From the NCBI GenBank assembly GCA_964019695.1, contig OZ026518.1, positions 76,935,912-76,999,911 of the forward strand: a stretch of DNA of 64,000 bases. The letters run 5' to 3'. This document shows positions 1 through 11,519 of this stretch, in pieces. Position 1 is the first letter of the stretch. The number at the start of each line of letters is the position of its first letter. The notes under the pieces were generated by a model. It was not told the DNA's origin, made no database searches, and worked only from the letters and a program-made list of their open reading frames with translations. The DNA is from Loripinus fragilis (Eukaryota; Mollusca; Bivalvia; Lucinida; Lucinidae). Position numbers and translations under genes: made by a program.

Positions 1-112
1 TAATTACAAAATGTTTGGCACTCTGGTAGTATTCATGAAGTTTTCTGAAAAGTTGATTTTGAAAAAGAAAATCAGCCGACGAAAAATTACCCGACATGCA
101 AAGAGTCCGACA
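1..112 (-). repeat. Truncated copy of fold-back family H1
   Basis: The stretch with the words GAAAAGTTGATTTTGAAAAA, 'aatcagccgacgaaaaat' and 'catgcaaagag' matches the flank of the H1 fold-back copies at 29930-30140 and 33590-33812. The hairpin core is missing, so only one arm of the element is inside the window. Confidence 0.6.
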
Positions 113-194
113 AATGTGGAAGCCAATTCTTGCCAATAAAACCCCATTTAAAAATAGTTGAGCATGCATTCTATCAATTTTGTTGATTTCAATC

Positions 195-397
195 TTTGCA
201 TGCTGAACTTTTCTGCCGTTGCTTGTTTCTACTTGAAAATTTACTGGTCAGAAAAATTTTTCGGGAATATCATCAAAGTCCCAAGGAGTTTGGACCCAGA
301 TCAGGCCCGACGTTTCGTCGGGCCTGATTTGTATCCAAACTGTTTGCAAAGGTTAGCAGCAGACGACAAAAGTAGTCACCAGCAGGCAAAGAGTTAG
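195..397 (+). repeat. Fold-back element H1, complete copy
   Basis: The core at 288-340 is an imperfect palindrome. GTTTGGACCCAGATCAGG and the matching arm CCTGATTTGTATCCAAAC flank a near-perfect CCCGACG/CGTCGGG stem. Outside it lie the words seen in every other copy: TGTTTGCAAAGGTTAGCAG, then 'gcagacgacaaaag' and 'ggcaaagagtta'. The same layout recurs at 9.7, 29.4, 30.0, 33.6, 38.5 and 42.9 kb. No coding capacity is seen. Confidence 0.8.
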
Positions 398-400
398 TAT

Positions 401-1029
401 TTCATCTAAAGATAAAAGTCACTTTGTTCAAATAGTAAACCTTTCAGAACGAACAAACCAGACGAAGGTAATCGGCAAAGTAAATATATCCATACCGATA
501 TACTTTTAAAAATTGGATTTCACGTGACCCCAGCTAACACTTTTGGCCCAAAGGATTAAAGTACTGACATATTTTGTGTTTATCTTGTTACTTTACAATA
601 GACAATTGAAGGTTTGCGTCGTGTAATGAACATTGACATGCTAAAATACTTGGCAAAACATTACAGCTTTTTCAGTATTTGTTGATACTCATTTTGATAA
701 GCGAAAAAGTAATCAGACATGTAAACAAAACGTCAGTACACGTATCAAGCAAGTTTGGCATGTTATCGCGAAGAATTATAACAAGGACTTCGATACTCAA
801 AATAGTATTCTCTAAAATTTGCTAGAAGGCTATTCACACCATTTTGGAAACAAATGTTCTAACGTCAGTACGTGTTTTAAGCTTAATAACTTGAAGAAGA
901 AAAAAAGATCCACTAGAATTTGCATGGACGTCAATGAGATAAGGCGCTGCCTACTAAATTAAAAAAAAAATGATCTAACTCAACGTAGAAAAAGTTTCAA
1001 AGTATTGAGTGCAGAATTGAATTTCAAAC
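401..1029. other. AT-rich stretch with no recognised feature
   Basis: I see no long reading frame, hairpin or repeat shared with the rest of the window. Only short A-runs are present (for example 959-970). Confidence 0.5.
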
Positions 1030-1179
1030 TTAATGCACTCACTCTACTGTGCTGGTGCCGGAATAATTAAAACAAGAGAGATAAGTGCTATTTCAACCCT
1101 CAAAGTGACTAAACATAGCAGGAACAGACACATGTATGGGTTCATTGAGAAATTCTCGCTGAGCTGTACATATTCAGCC

Positions 1180-1645
1180 GCGACGTGTGATTTCCAAAAA
1201 TGTGGCATTTTGACAAGTGTAGACTCAGACGAGCCTGTGCACCCCCTTTTAAGCTTAGAAGCTCCAAATCGTTTTCAGTCGGTAGCTTAACAGTCATAGA
1301 ATATTCAAGTGACTAGCAAAGTCTCTGATCAGACTGCGCATATGCGCAGGCTGATCTGAGGCTTTGCTGGTTACACATACCACATTGTTGGAAATCTCAT
1401 GTCGCGGCTCATATTGTCTTTTGAATTTTTTAATCGGCGTGACATATTTTCACGAACAAGATTGTATTGTGATTTCAAATGTATTCGACAGCAGAAAAAT
1501 ATCTGTATTGTCTCACCAATTGGGTCAGATCATGAGATTTTGGCACTTATCGCTTTTTCGAGCAACGAAGGCTATGGCGATTCTGCGCAACTGCGCAGAC
1601 TCGCCAGAGCCTTTGCTGCTCGCATACATAAAATATGGATGTAGA
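1180..1645. repeat. Fold-back family H3, two related units
   Basis: The unit around 1310-1410 is a hairpin with GACTAGCAAAGTCTCTGATC on the left and GATCTGAGGCTTTGCTGG on the right, around TGCGCATATGCGCA. A second palindrome at 1556-1630 (CGAGCAACGAAGGCTATGGC) follows. The flanking words 'ccacattgttggaaatctcatgtcgcggctca' recur at 16285-16620, so this is a dispersed family. Confidence 0.7.
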
Positions 1646-2414
1646 TGAAGACTCTGGCCAATATTTAGGCTTATACTGCAACATGGGCGTTTATTGGAGG
1701 CATTTGTGCATAGGCGATAAGTCCTCAAATTTCATGTTCTGGCTTAGATTACCTATTGACCCAATAAGACAATATTCTATATTACAACTGCATGGTGAAG
1801 TAATATACCGTAGCTAAATAAACTTATACCAACTATCAGTTTTTTTCCGAAGGAGATCAATAAACAAAATGACAAGACCGCATGGACTTTCAGATGTTTC
1901 TATAAAATAAACCAATATTAATTAATTTTACAGTTAGGATAGTATTGAATTTATTGACAGTGACAAACTTATGAAAACGTCTATTCAATAAAAGTGAACT
2001 TAACCTGTAACGCCTCGGAGACAGTCTTTGAAAAATTGGTATACAGAATAGACGGTGATATTGGTATTCAGAAAGATGGATTTATTATTTATGAATGTGT
2101 TACAGATTGAATTAATCATGTGACATAATCATTCAAACAGGATTTTATTCAATAATATTCTATATGGCGGATTAAGTGCAAAAGCGTCTCTTCAAAAGAC
2201 CTATTTTGCAATAGCTGACAGGTACTTTAAATTCTGGTGTAAAACGTGTGAATCTACTTGGTAGTCGTGTCCTTGTGTAAATTATTAGAATGATATATTT
2301 GTCCAAGAAATGGGAAATATTTTAGCCTCTCAGCATTTGAGGCTTGACAAGCTGTTAACGTGTAGGTGGTGTTTGCTAAATGGAATGTAATCTTCAAGTT
2401 ATTATGAATGAAAT

Positions 2415-3665
2415 ATGAAAATGGATGCAATTAAAGCAGAAAGTGATTCAGATAGCGATGATACACTGACATCACCCGCCTGTTCAAATCATTCTGGGGA
2501 CGACGAGAGTGACCGTGGGGATGTAAGTGATTCAGAGTCGATCAGTCTCAGTGTTGTTAGTACGACATCTACTGTGACTTCAAAGAAGAGTACAACTAAG
2601 AAACGAGTGAGTTTCAAGCCAGGAGACAGCTTGGTGTTGATTTATGAAATACCAAATAGGGCGATGCTGGGTTTAAAGAGTGACTCTGAAAGTTCTGATG
2701 ACGATGACGACGATAGTGATGATGAAGAAAGTGACTCGGACTCATCGGATGACTCCGACTCTGACGACGATGATGATGAAACCAACGACCAGAAAAGTAA
2801 AAACGGACGCAAAATAGCTAAATCTCTGCCAAAACTATTGTCAGTAAAACAAGTCAGTAAGAGAAATAATGTTGTATGTAAAACAGAAATCAAGCGAAAT
2901 TCAAGAAAAGTAGCGCAATTGATTGGTTTGAGTATAAATCCAATGCAACCACCAAGACAAAAGAGAAGGTCAAGAAGATCACCTAGAATACGCTCCAGTA
3001 CTGAACGTAGTGACAAAATGGCAAAGAAAGAACCAAATCCTAAAGCTATTGTTGTTGATGAAGTGAAACGAAAGAAAACCATCACAAGAATGTCGAGAGG
3101 TATACATGCAATATCCAATCAGAGTGCACATAACAAAAGAGACAGAACACATAGAAACCGACGTTTTCTGGAAATTAAAGCAACGCTACAAACAAACTTA
3201 AGAGACACACCTTCTCCTACTCCTCGTGTTACACAATATAAGCAGGACCTTAAACCTTCGATTGCTACATTAGACGCTCGCGGTGCTATATCTGTCTGTG
3301 GCAAGCAAATCTCACAAAATCTCACACAGCGTGCGAGACTTCAACCAACATCATTTCGCCTCGCTAAAACTAGACTCGATAGTGCAATATCTGACAGGCC
3401 CGTGTCGTCCAGTATGGCGGCACTTGAGCGGGACAAATGTGTTCCAACCATAAGCAAAGCTATGACTTCAAGTTATGAATCATTGCCTTCTCTAAAGCGA
3501 TTAGATCCGGACAACATGAACGCAAAAAGCAAACGGAATTACGCATGGCAAGTGGCGAATGGGCGAATCTCTAGTCATCAATTACGGACACCTAGTATAC
3601 TCCCGTTCTGGGATAGTCTTCAAAATAGTATAAACGAAAATAATGTGATAAAACTGCCTACATGA
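2415..3665 (+). CDS. Acidic/basic nuclear-type protein with RVSF (PP1-docking-like) motif, 416 aa
   Basis: This is the longest non-transposon reading frame in the window, uninterrupted for 416 codons. I do not recognise a named family. Residues 1-45 are rich in Ser/Asp. Residues 62-67 read KKRVSF, matching the RVxF docking motif for protein phosphatase 1, followed at 73-80 by LVLIYEIP. Residues 89-122 are an almost unbroken Ser/Asp/Glu tract. From about 126 the protein becomes strongly basic, with clusters such as RQKRRSRRSPR (near 193-203) that could serve as nuclear localisation or nucleic-acid-binding segments. The C-terminus ends SINENNVIKLPT. No signal peptide or membrane segment is visible. 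The start chosen is the first of two nearby Met codons (1 and 3). An ATTAAA hexamer lies within about 15 bases after the stop. The frame may be a single-exon gene or the last large exon of a longer one; no clear 5' exon is visible. A PP1-regulatory or chromatin role is inference from composition and one short motif. Confidence 0.6.
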   Translation: MKMDAIKAESDSDSDDTLTSPACSNHSGDDESDRGDVSDSESISLSVVSTTSTVTSKKSTTKKRVSFKPGDSLVLIYEIPNRAMLGLKSDSESSDDDDDDSDDEESDSDSSDDSDSDDDDDETNDQKSKNGRKIAKSLPKLLSVKQVSKRNNVVCKTEIKRNSRKVAQLIGLSINPMQPPRQKRRSRRSPRIRSSTERSDKMAKKEPNPKAIVVDEVKRKKTITRMSRGIHAISNQSAHNKRDRTHRNRRFLEIKATLQTNLRDTPSPTPRVTQYKQDLKPSIATLDARGAISVCGKQISQNLTQRARLQPTSFRLAKTRLDSAISDRPVSSSMAALERDKCVPTISKAMTSSYESLPSLKRLDPDNMNAKSKRNYAWQVANGRISSHQLRTPSILPFWDSLQNSINENNVIKLPT

Positions 3666-3694
3666 TAGTAGCATATTAAACGAAGGCCATAAAT

Positions 3695-3800
3695 GTAACA
3701 TACATGGTTGAAAGTTTTCAGGAGTTTTACTTATTTCAGGATTTTAAGGCTGACTTTCCATAGAAAGTCAGCTTCAAAATACTGATAGCTACTCAGTTTT
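3695..3800 (+). repeat. Fold-back family H5
   Basis: GGCTGACTTTCCATAGAAAG with 'gtcagcttcaaaat' forms a short hairpin, preceded by TTTCAGGAGTTTTACTTATT. Related sequence occurs at 16780-16860, 37195-37412 and 39630-39880. It lies just after the stop of the 416-aa frame, so the 3' UTR may contain it. Confidence 0.55.
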
Positions 3801-4199
3801 ATTTTCTCAATTATCGAAATGCATTTAACCATTAAGGGTTTGTCAAAGATTCAGGGGTGGGGTATGGTATAATAGAGACGCACGATTTTTTCTTGTAAGA
3901 AGCAAAACCACGCTATCCAAAGAATAACAGATTGTATCTAAAATGGAAAGTATTTGCAACGTGTATATTGGATTTTTAAAAGCATCACTTGTTTGACCTT
4001 TAAAAGCAAAAGTCGTGAGTTTTCGCGTTTACACTATTCTGCAATACAGGGTGCATCTTGGTGAAAGTTATACGATTCAAACGTGGCCTGTATATACGAA
4101 GTACGAAATAGAGAAGTATTATAGCACAATGAGAAGTATTTTTATGAGACAAAGTATATAAAGTGCCTTCGATCAAAATTCACTATGCCCAGAAAGCAT

Positions 4200-4310
4200 A
4201 TAAAACACTCCACTATCGCTCCATCAGCGAAACGCCATTTTTGAGTGGCATTTTGCTGATGGGCTGATATTAGACCATGATTGTATGCTGGCTGGGGAGT
4301 GGTTCGCTTT
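4200..4310 (+). repeat. Fold-back unit with cgaaacgccattt core
   Basis: ATCAGCGAAACGCCATTT is followed by AGTGGCATTTTGCTGATGGG, and then a 'tgtatgctggctgg' tail. Relatives at 45285-45370 and 52150-52235 keep the same order: palindrome, then GGATGCTGG-type tail. Confidence 0.5.
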
Positions 4311-4417
4311 GGTTGCCTTTTGTGACTTTATTACCCAATGGATATTACATGTAATTAACTCCTATTTCATAGACTGGTAGCTGCAATGTATGTTCGCTTT
4401 GATTGTTTTCAAGAAGC

Positions 4418-5315
4418 TCTAGCGATAAGGCGTGTATTTTCCCTAGTTGACATGATTACAAACACCAAATTTTCAAACTGCACTCTTGTTTTAAAAATTG
4501 GTGCGGTTCGGCAGCAAAATGTGCAAAGTAAGCATTAAAATATATTTCAAAACAATTTATCGTTAGCAAAGCAGTAAAAAATTGCGCTTTCTACTCCAAC
4601 CCCTCATTCTACGTCTTTCTACAGGGTGCCATTTAGACCAGACTTTGAGTAAATGCTTTGCTAGTTTTCAAACAGTAAAAGTGCTAAACTGTAAAGGATA
4701 GAAGTGTTATTCATTTCAAAAACTTTACAATATCCTTCCTGCGCATGCGTACGAAATATACTTAAAATTGTGACGATTGTCACTGGAAAGGTGAAACTGG
4801 TGTTTTTCAGTTTGTTTTTAGATGCTCCCCCCCCCCCCCTAGACCCAAGATACCCTTTGGACAATGGCATGTCGCTATAAACATATACAACATATATAAA
4901 TGGCGTCTTGGGTCTAGGGGGGAAAGGGGTTGTAGAAGCCAAAGAAGACATCAAACATCTGACAAAAATAGACTGCTTTGCCAAATGGTAGATTTTATTG
5001 TACATTTACTGTATAAAATATCGTGATAGACCATTTGTTTACCTTTGTGTAACGGTCTATTTCACATACATGTTACTAAATAACAAGCACAGTTGATGAT
5101 CATGATATAATTCTCATTATAAACGAAGTAGGATAATTATATACATTAAGGACAAAAACGATTATAATATACGGGCTAGGCTTCAAGGGTGCATATACGG
5201 CTGGTCAATGTGTATTTGTTGAATGTGCCTAGCGTCTCCAGTCCTTATTTCAACCAAATAAATCGAACGTCTCATTTAGGGAAATGGCACGCCTTATCGC
5301 TAGAAATTCTTCAAG
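4418..5315. mobile_element. Non-autonomous TIR element, ~0.9 kb, copy 1
   Basis: The ends carry inverted repeats built on CTAGCGATAAGGCGTG (left, about 4427) and CACGCCTTATCGCTAG (right, about 5289). An internal hairpin joins a C-run plus CTAGACCCAAGAT (about 4828-4852) to ATGGCGTCTTGGGTCTAGGG (about 4900-4920). The whole structure is repeated at 14257-15147, including the internal hairpin and the words 'catctgacaaaaatagac'. No transposase-like frame is present. Confidence 0.75.
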
Positions 5316-5874
5316 ACCTTGGCAAACCAGGAAACTGTAAACCGATTGAAACCCAGAATTGACTGCAAAATAGCTGAAAACCTCTTTGTTCTATCTTAAA
5401 CTTGTAAACAAATGTGCCTTTCCATGAGTAAGGTATTGACCACGCAGGACGACTGTCAAGTTTTTCTGTTTTCTTACAAAATCAAACTTTGACAGTTTCA
5501 CAAATAGGCCATCCATCAATGTGAATGATAATAACCCAATAGACTTCAAAATCATTGGCTTAAGCGCACTGTTCTTAATTCTTTTTATTAAGTCCAATAT
5601 TTTGGAAATATTCAGTTCCTAATGGTGCCATAAGCTATGGTATTCCAAGCAGTCCTCTTATTATGAACAATAATTAGTAAAAGTAATCTCATTTGACCAT
5701 TCGGCACCCCAATGTGATACTGCTAACAGCAATTAAGTTGTTCCTGGAATCAGTGACCACGTTATATCGCTCACCACCTAAACGTACCTTTACTGCTATT
5801 CAGTTGGACAAGAGGTCTAGTTTTTGATCGGAACCCTCATCTACTTCCTTATAATCATAGGCCCAGTTAATCAA

Positions 5875-6045
5875 AAAACATTGTGCGTAAAATTGTAACT
5901 ATTTTCTTACCCCTCAGTTTAAACATGTGTTTTGGTTGCTCAAAAGAACCGTAAAGAACCGTCTCACTGAGACGGTTCTTTTGAGTACCCACAACATATG
6001 TTTTAGTTGAGAAATAAGAAAGGGAATTTTAAATTACGCACTCTT
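5875..6045 (+). repeat. Fold-back element H6
   Basis: The core hairpin AACCGTCTCACTGAGACGGTT is flanked by CTCAAAAGAACC and TTCTTTTGAGTACCC, then by inverted 'tttgtgcgtaaaattgtaa...tttcttac' and 'gaaataagaa' words. This copy has a 10-base internal duplication (AAAGAACCGT repeated) in its left arm. Other copies lie at 35.1, 36.4 and 39.4 kb, with a tandem cluster at 41.2-41.9 kb. Confidence 0.75.
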
Positions 6046-6754
6046 ATCTGGATGCCTGATTAATGTGTGAATGAGCCTCTTCTAAGCCCTTCGCTGGGGT
6101 CCTATGCGATAAGTTAGGTCCTCCTTGTAGTCCTTGGCCTGATGTTTTAAAACTGTTAATGCTGCACTCAATTGAGCATACTATTTATCCTGCTCATAGA
6201 TGCTAAAGTGCCAAGATGTAAATGGCATTTCAACATTTATAAGCCATGTAAATACATCTGAGAGTTTAAAAAGAAAAAAAAACTATATTTTCCAGCGGTT
6301 TAGTTTAAAAAGAGCAGTTAAAATGTTATATTTAGTTGAGCTTAGCATGATTTTTATGATCCCGGGGCCAGTTTACTTTTCCCCCTTTCCCAATATCATA
6401 ACATGTACCTATGTTCCCTATTCTCCCAATATGGTCTGTTCTCCTCCAAATTTGGCATTTGATCCCCTGAAATAAATTGCCTTATGATTGTTCCCTTGTT
6501 TCCCAATACTATTTGGGGGACCTCATAAAGACCAAACTCTGAGAAAATCCCTCATGCAGTGTAGAATTCTGAAGTATACATAAACCATACCCAAGGCACG
6601 GGGATGTATTTGAGGAGCATAGTTCAATAACCGATAAAGGTTGTTCACACTAATAAGCCCTCCAGTAAAATATTTTTACTGGTGGGTCCAAGGCAGTACT
6701 TCTTTGGTGGATCGTTTGTGTTATTTATGCCTTGTGGCGTCTGTTTATTTCTTC

Positions 6755-6895
6755 CTTGTGGTCACCTGCTGGGAAAGGGCTGACCTCTTGGCTCTTTGTT
6801 TGTGATGTTTAATTGTGTTTTTGTCACTTTTCCATGTGGTATACAGGATCAGGTGTGGTACTTGATTGTATCGATTCCTGATCTTTGCCGCCTTT
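6755..6895 (+). repeat. Dispersed repeat R1
   Basis: CACCTGCTGGGAAAGGGCTG, 'acctcttggctct' and a terminal GATTCCTGATCTTTG recur at 56172-56275 in the same orientation. The 3' part recurs inverted at 48645-48700. It looks like a retroelement tail or SINE, but no tRNA-like head is seen. Confidence 0.55.
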
Positions 6896-6899
6896 ATTA

Positions 6900-8404
6900 C
6901 TTTCTATAAAATATAAAAAAAACGAAAATTTCAATCTGAAAGGATGCTTAATGAGCAAAACATGGAACCTTCAGTATGGTGAATGCACTATACATTATAA
7001 AATATTTTTACACCAGCTTATGCTTTGTTTCTTTTTCATGGCATTATTATTGGTTATCGATCTTCATACAGTATAGTTAAATTACAACTACTTATAATAC
7101 CAAATGCATCAAATTCCTGCTTTCTTGTTGGTTGATGGGAGATTTGTATACTTCGATAAAATCCCCGCATAAGAATACGTGATATCTGCGTTAAAATTGT
7201 GTAAGTAATCATGAACTGTACATAAAACCTTCACCAGTTTAAATATGATTAATAACTCATTTGAAAACGCTTAAACCGTATGGTGGTGCCTCGATAAAGC
7301 AACAGGGAAACTCTAAGAAAACTAGACTAATGTGACGTCACTTAGCAAACAGCAACGTCATTTAAGTGAAATATCATCAAAGCAATGTCTGCAAGAGAAC
7401 AACAAAAGGTTTTAACCGTATTTATGACGTCAAATTGACCTTTTAAATTCACGTTTACTATTGTGGAGGTTTAAGTCAGTACCTCTGAAGGTGAATGTTT
7501 TTAAAACGTTTAGTTGTTTGTTAGTTGATCCGTGGTAGGACCTAAATCAAAATTCTCTTCACTGAGCCCAGCAGGCGGTATTTGCCCAAAAAAATCCGCT
7601 CCAAAATAAATGGAGCTGATCTCACATATTCACACCCTAGAATACCATATTTATTCATTATGAAACAAAACAAATTTTTGAACTGACAAAATTTTCAAGA
7701 TATTCAGCGGTTTTGAACTATTTTCCTTCTGCGGGATCTAAACTTTAAATAATTATCAACAATCTTTTACAAATGTGCTGTTTTGTTCCAAAGTTGGAAT
7801 TATAAGGAATGAGTCGTTATTTTTGATAGTTTAAATTAGTTTAAAACATATTATATTTCCAATATTTAACAAATATACAGTACAATATATACAATTCATA
7901 AGTAAATAAGGATAAGAACGAAAGCATATAATGCTTATAGAGTTCTCCTATTGTAGAGTACATATTGTATGCTATGAACGGCAGACTGTATCATATGTAA
8001 GCTCAAATTGTAGTCAATATGCTCACACATTGACCTGTCAAGCAAATTTTATATTAACGTTGGAGCTTATGGAAGGAAAAATGAATATGTATGTGAACTT
8101 GTAAGTTGATAAAAAAAAGAAAAAAGTACAAATAAGGGAAGACGGAATCATTTGGATGTGAGTTCACCCCTTGGAGATCAAACATATCAGTATCGCATCA
8201 GAAACGCCTTGACTTAAATATATAGTTGTGTACATGGTCAAATATACTCTGGTTACTTTCTTCAGCCAAAACTGGGTCAAAATAAGGTAAAGATGCAGGG
8301 AAGTGGTTTGAATTAAAGATAATATGTTTTAAAGTTCATGTATGTCTGCTTGGTAGTTTCTGCAGTGGAAGAAGTAAAGTAGAGAATTCTCAATATTACC
8401 ACAG
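6900..8404. other. AT-rich stretch without gene
   Basis: No long frame or shared repeat is recognised. Two TGACGTCA-like palindromic words occur near 7331 and 7424 but nothing around them supports a promoter. Confidence 0.45.
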
Positions 8405-8413
8405 CTACACAGT

Positions 8414-8622
8414 GGTTTTGTTTGTTTGTTTGATTTGATTATTTACACCCCTCAACAATCTATCAGTTAAATAGGGACGAGTCTTCCTGGGTTGAACCAG
8501 TACTAAGCTAGCATAAATGTGTCTTGCTCAAGGACCACAACGCAGTGACGCCGGTGAGGCTCAAACCCGTGGCCCGTTGGTCTCGAGTCAAGCACTCTAC
8601 CACTGATCCACTGCGCTCCCTT
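8414..8622 (-). mobile_element. tRNA-derived SINE, complete copy with 9-bp TSD
   Basis: Read on the minus strand it starts GGGAGCGCAGTGGATCAGTG (A-box region) and has a B-box-like GGTTTGAGCC. Next comes the conserved body (TTGAGCAAGACACATTTAT, TAGTACTGGTTCAACCCAGG), then a tail with AATCAAATCAAA. CTACACAGT is present on both sides (8405-8413 and 8623-8631), a clean target-site duplication. The family is shared with 18412, 40073 and 57225. Confidence 0.85.
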
Positions 8623-8754
8623 CTACACAGTTGTGACTCGAATATGTTTTAGTATATAAGTCTAAATTAAGTGCAATACAGCCAATTTGTAAACATGAGT
8701 GAAGTATTTGAGGTTTTCTATTTCCATGATAGTAATATCAAGGAATGGGTGGGA

Positions 8755-9060
8755 TATCTTTTTTGAGAAAAGGCTTGAAATAGTTTATAGCATAGGAGTG
8801 TATAGCTTCTAATGGTAAATTGTTCCAGAGATGTAGAGTTGATGGTAAGAAGGAATCCCTGTATTGGTTTGTTCTTGCTCGTGTTGTTTGATAATTGTGA
8901 ATTTCACAAATTGTAGCAAGATGCAGAATTGTGCTTCTTGTGCTGGTATAATGAAAGACAGATAGATGGGTGTGAGATTGTTAATCATTTTATAAAGAAG
9001 AGTTAACTTATGGTTGCTTTGTCTTTTTGAGCGCATTTCCAAGCCTATTTATTTATATAA
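8755..9060 (-). pseudogene. LINE reverse transcriptase, C-terminal remnant
   Basis: The minus-strand frame reads EMRSKRQSNHKLTLLYKMIN then NLTPIYLS, followed by a shifted frame with LHLWNNLPLEAIHSYA. The order 'R..R....YK..N.L.P.YL...LWN.LP' is the usual C-terminal end of Jockey/CR1-group LINE ORF2 proteins. The 5' part is absent and the frame is broken, so it is a dead, truncated copy. Confidence 0.7.
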
Positions 9061-9619
9061 AGGATCATTAACACTTGCTATGGGCAAATGCCTATGGTTT
9101 TCAGTAAAAATAAAAGTGTGTCAATCGTCCCTTTCTTAACCGTGGAGCTACCCTGACCTGAGTACTTTATGGCAGTGAAATCCATTTTCGATATTAAAAG
9201 CTTCAAAGATGTAAAATTTTGGGTAGAACAATCATTTTTACATTGAAATATAGAAATCAGAAAACTTTTTTTAAAATATTGCCAGCAAAAGCTTTTGCCT
9301 GTATATGTGTTACCATATTTTACACATTGTATGGAAGTGGCTTGCTGGCACAAGGGGAAAAGATGTTCAGCAGCCCAAAAACCCAGGGCCTAAGCCCATA
9401 AAATGCCTTTTTTTACCGAATAAGAAATGAATGACAGTAATGAAGTTCTCTAGAACCAACCTCCTTAATTGTTTTGTATTCTGTGCTAGTTTAACATAAA
9501 GTGCATAAAGATTAAAAGTAGAATTAGCAAGGTTTATGCATTTTTCATAAGAAAAAATCTTACTTTTATTTAATGACACATTCTTTTGCAAATGTCCTGT
9601 ACTTATATATTTGCATGCT

Positions 9620-9835
9620 AGGGAATTGTTCATGTTTTTATTTTCGTCTGCTGACTTTCTTCAAAATTAAGTTTTTTACAAATAAACCACCCAGGACCAC
9701 CATCGGAGTGTCAAACAGTTTTGATCCAGATCAAAACAGATATTCTGTTGGTCTTCATCTGGGTTCAAACTGTTTGCAAAAGGCTATTGACAGACGAAAA
9801 TTTCTCCGTTGGCATTCAAAGAGCTATAACAGGTA
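9620..9835 (+). repeat. Fold-back element H1
   Basis: This copy contains GAGTGTCAAACAGTTTTGAT, a diverged palindromic core and TTCAAACTGTTTGCAAAAGG, with the flanking words 'cgtctgctgacttt' and 'gacagacgaaaat'. It is more diverged than the copy at 195-397. Confidence 0.65.
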
Positions 9836-9839
9836 AATA

Positions 9840-10475
9840 CTTTAGTGTTCAATATATTATCTCATATAGGTAGCTTTCAACTATATGTATACCATAAATA
9901 TTCGGACACTTTAAATATATTTCGACATGCTATGCCCTTTAAGCAAAGCAAAAGTAATATTCAAAGGATCTAGTCAGAATCAGTTTTACTTTCCAATGCT
10001 AAATTGGACACTTCCATCCCTTCAAAAGTATTTATTTCTTTTGTTGAGCTTTCAGTTTTGTATGATTTACGGTACATGTAGTCAAAATGTACAGGTAACT
10101 TCTAAATTATCTCCCCAAAATCATTTTATTATAAAACATATTTTGTTTTTAAAACAATGTCATCAATTATCGTGATTCGTTAATACTCTGCATATGATAT
10201 GTTCAATAGATATCATCACGCCTACCAAATAAATCAAGAAAACATGCAGAAATCACTTTTTAAAGCACTTTTTATTGTCATGAAATTTCAGACCCCCTCC
10301 CCTTTCTACCCGCCATAACTCTCGAGTGCATAGGAATTTTTGAAAATATTTTGCTAGCTGGCTCTTGCCATTAGATTTACCTATTGCACTGATACTACAT
10401 GCACCACACTAGAAGCTCAAAAGCAGCGTTCTGGGAATCAGACAAATAGGCGTATAAGGCCCAAACCGTCAATGA
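9840..10475. other. AT-rich stretch without recognised feature
   Basis: No long frame, hairpin or family match is seen. Confidence 0.4.
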
Positions 10476-10489
10476 TCCTTAGTCCTGTA

Positions 10490-10862
10490 GCTATCCTAGC
10501 TGCTTCATTTGAATTTTATCAAGTTCATATTGGGTGCAGTTATACCAGATAGTATCGTCAAACTCTAGTAAAGGTCTTAGAGAAGTTGTGTATACGTATT
10601 CAAGCGATTTACGATCAAGCTTATGCTTTAATATCCTCATCATGTTAATTCTAATCCAAGCCAAAACCATGTAGCTGCCCAAAGTGATATATTTTCCAAA
10701 TCAGCATTCAGAGTTTCTACAGCCACCAATGGGTTATCTACAATTATATAGAGACTAGTGTCATCTGAAAAAAGACGTTCGCTGGAGCCAATATCAGTTT
10801 CTATGTCTTTTATAAAAACAAGAAAACGCAAAGGGCCCAAAGTTGAGCCTTGAGGAACACCT
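10490..10862 (-). pseudogene. LINE reverse transcriptase fragment with internal deletion
   Basis: On the minus strand the frame reads GVPQGSTLGP then FLVFIKDIETDIGSS and RLFSDDTSLYIIVDNP. These are the GxPQGS and (F)xDD palm motifs of a non-LTR reverse transcriptase; the usual FADD is FSDD here. It then runs ETLNADLENISLWAATW and jumps, with a shift, to MMRILKHKLDRKSLEYVYTT and 'SLRPLLEFDDTIWYNC'. The region normally between these blocks is missing, so the copy is internally deleted and inactive. Confidence 0.8.
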
Positions 10863-11037
10863 ACCCAAATAAAGAAAGTGTCCTGCTATCATATGCTTAC
10901 TAGGATGTACGTTTCACAACCTCTAAACATAAAACACATTATATGCAATGGTAGAACAGTACACATGTACCTGTAACAAAAGTTTCATGACACAATTCCA
11001 AAAAAAGAAAAAAATGGCCCAGCCATGGATTTAAAAC

Positions 11038-11081
11038 ACACACACACACACACACACACGCACGCACGCACGCACACACAC
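11038..11081 (+). repeat. (CA)n microsatellite
   Basis: An alternating CA run with three CACG interruptions in its second half. Confidence 0.9.
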
Positions 11082-11519
11082 AGACGGTATAATTTGAACA
11101 GCCTTGATAGAGGACCACTATGTGATGCTACATATCAAACATTGACGCATTGCGCCTTATAGTTTAAGAATAGAAAAACTGTTTTGTGGGGGGTTTCTCT
11201 TAAAGTCTATGTAAATCATGGTGGCCATTACGGCCATGTTTTTGATGGATCAGGATGATTGAAACAGTCACTTAAGGACAATATAAACTATTATTGAATA
11301 ATCTGGCGGTCGTGTTTTTTCGACAGATCAGAATAATTTGAACCATCTTGGAGACAATTTTTGCCAAATTGTTATCAAATCAGGCAAGCAGTTATGACAA
11401 GATTTCCTATATATAATTATGTATATGTATAGGACCATAATAAGGGACAAAGTCTCAATTTGAGCCAGCACATGAGATTTTAGTACATATCGCCTCGGCA
11501 AGCAGAAATATATGGTTCA

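Noticed and set aside
2642..3118. 158-codon minus-strand frame with poly-Ser
   Set aside because: It is the complement of the Asp/Ser tract of the 416-aa gene.
7320..7440. Paired TGACGTCA-like words as a CRE promoter
   Set aside because: No transcript or coding sequence lies nearby; likely chance in AT-rich DNA.
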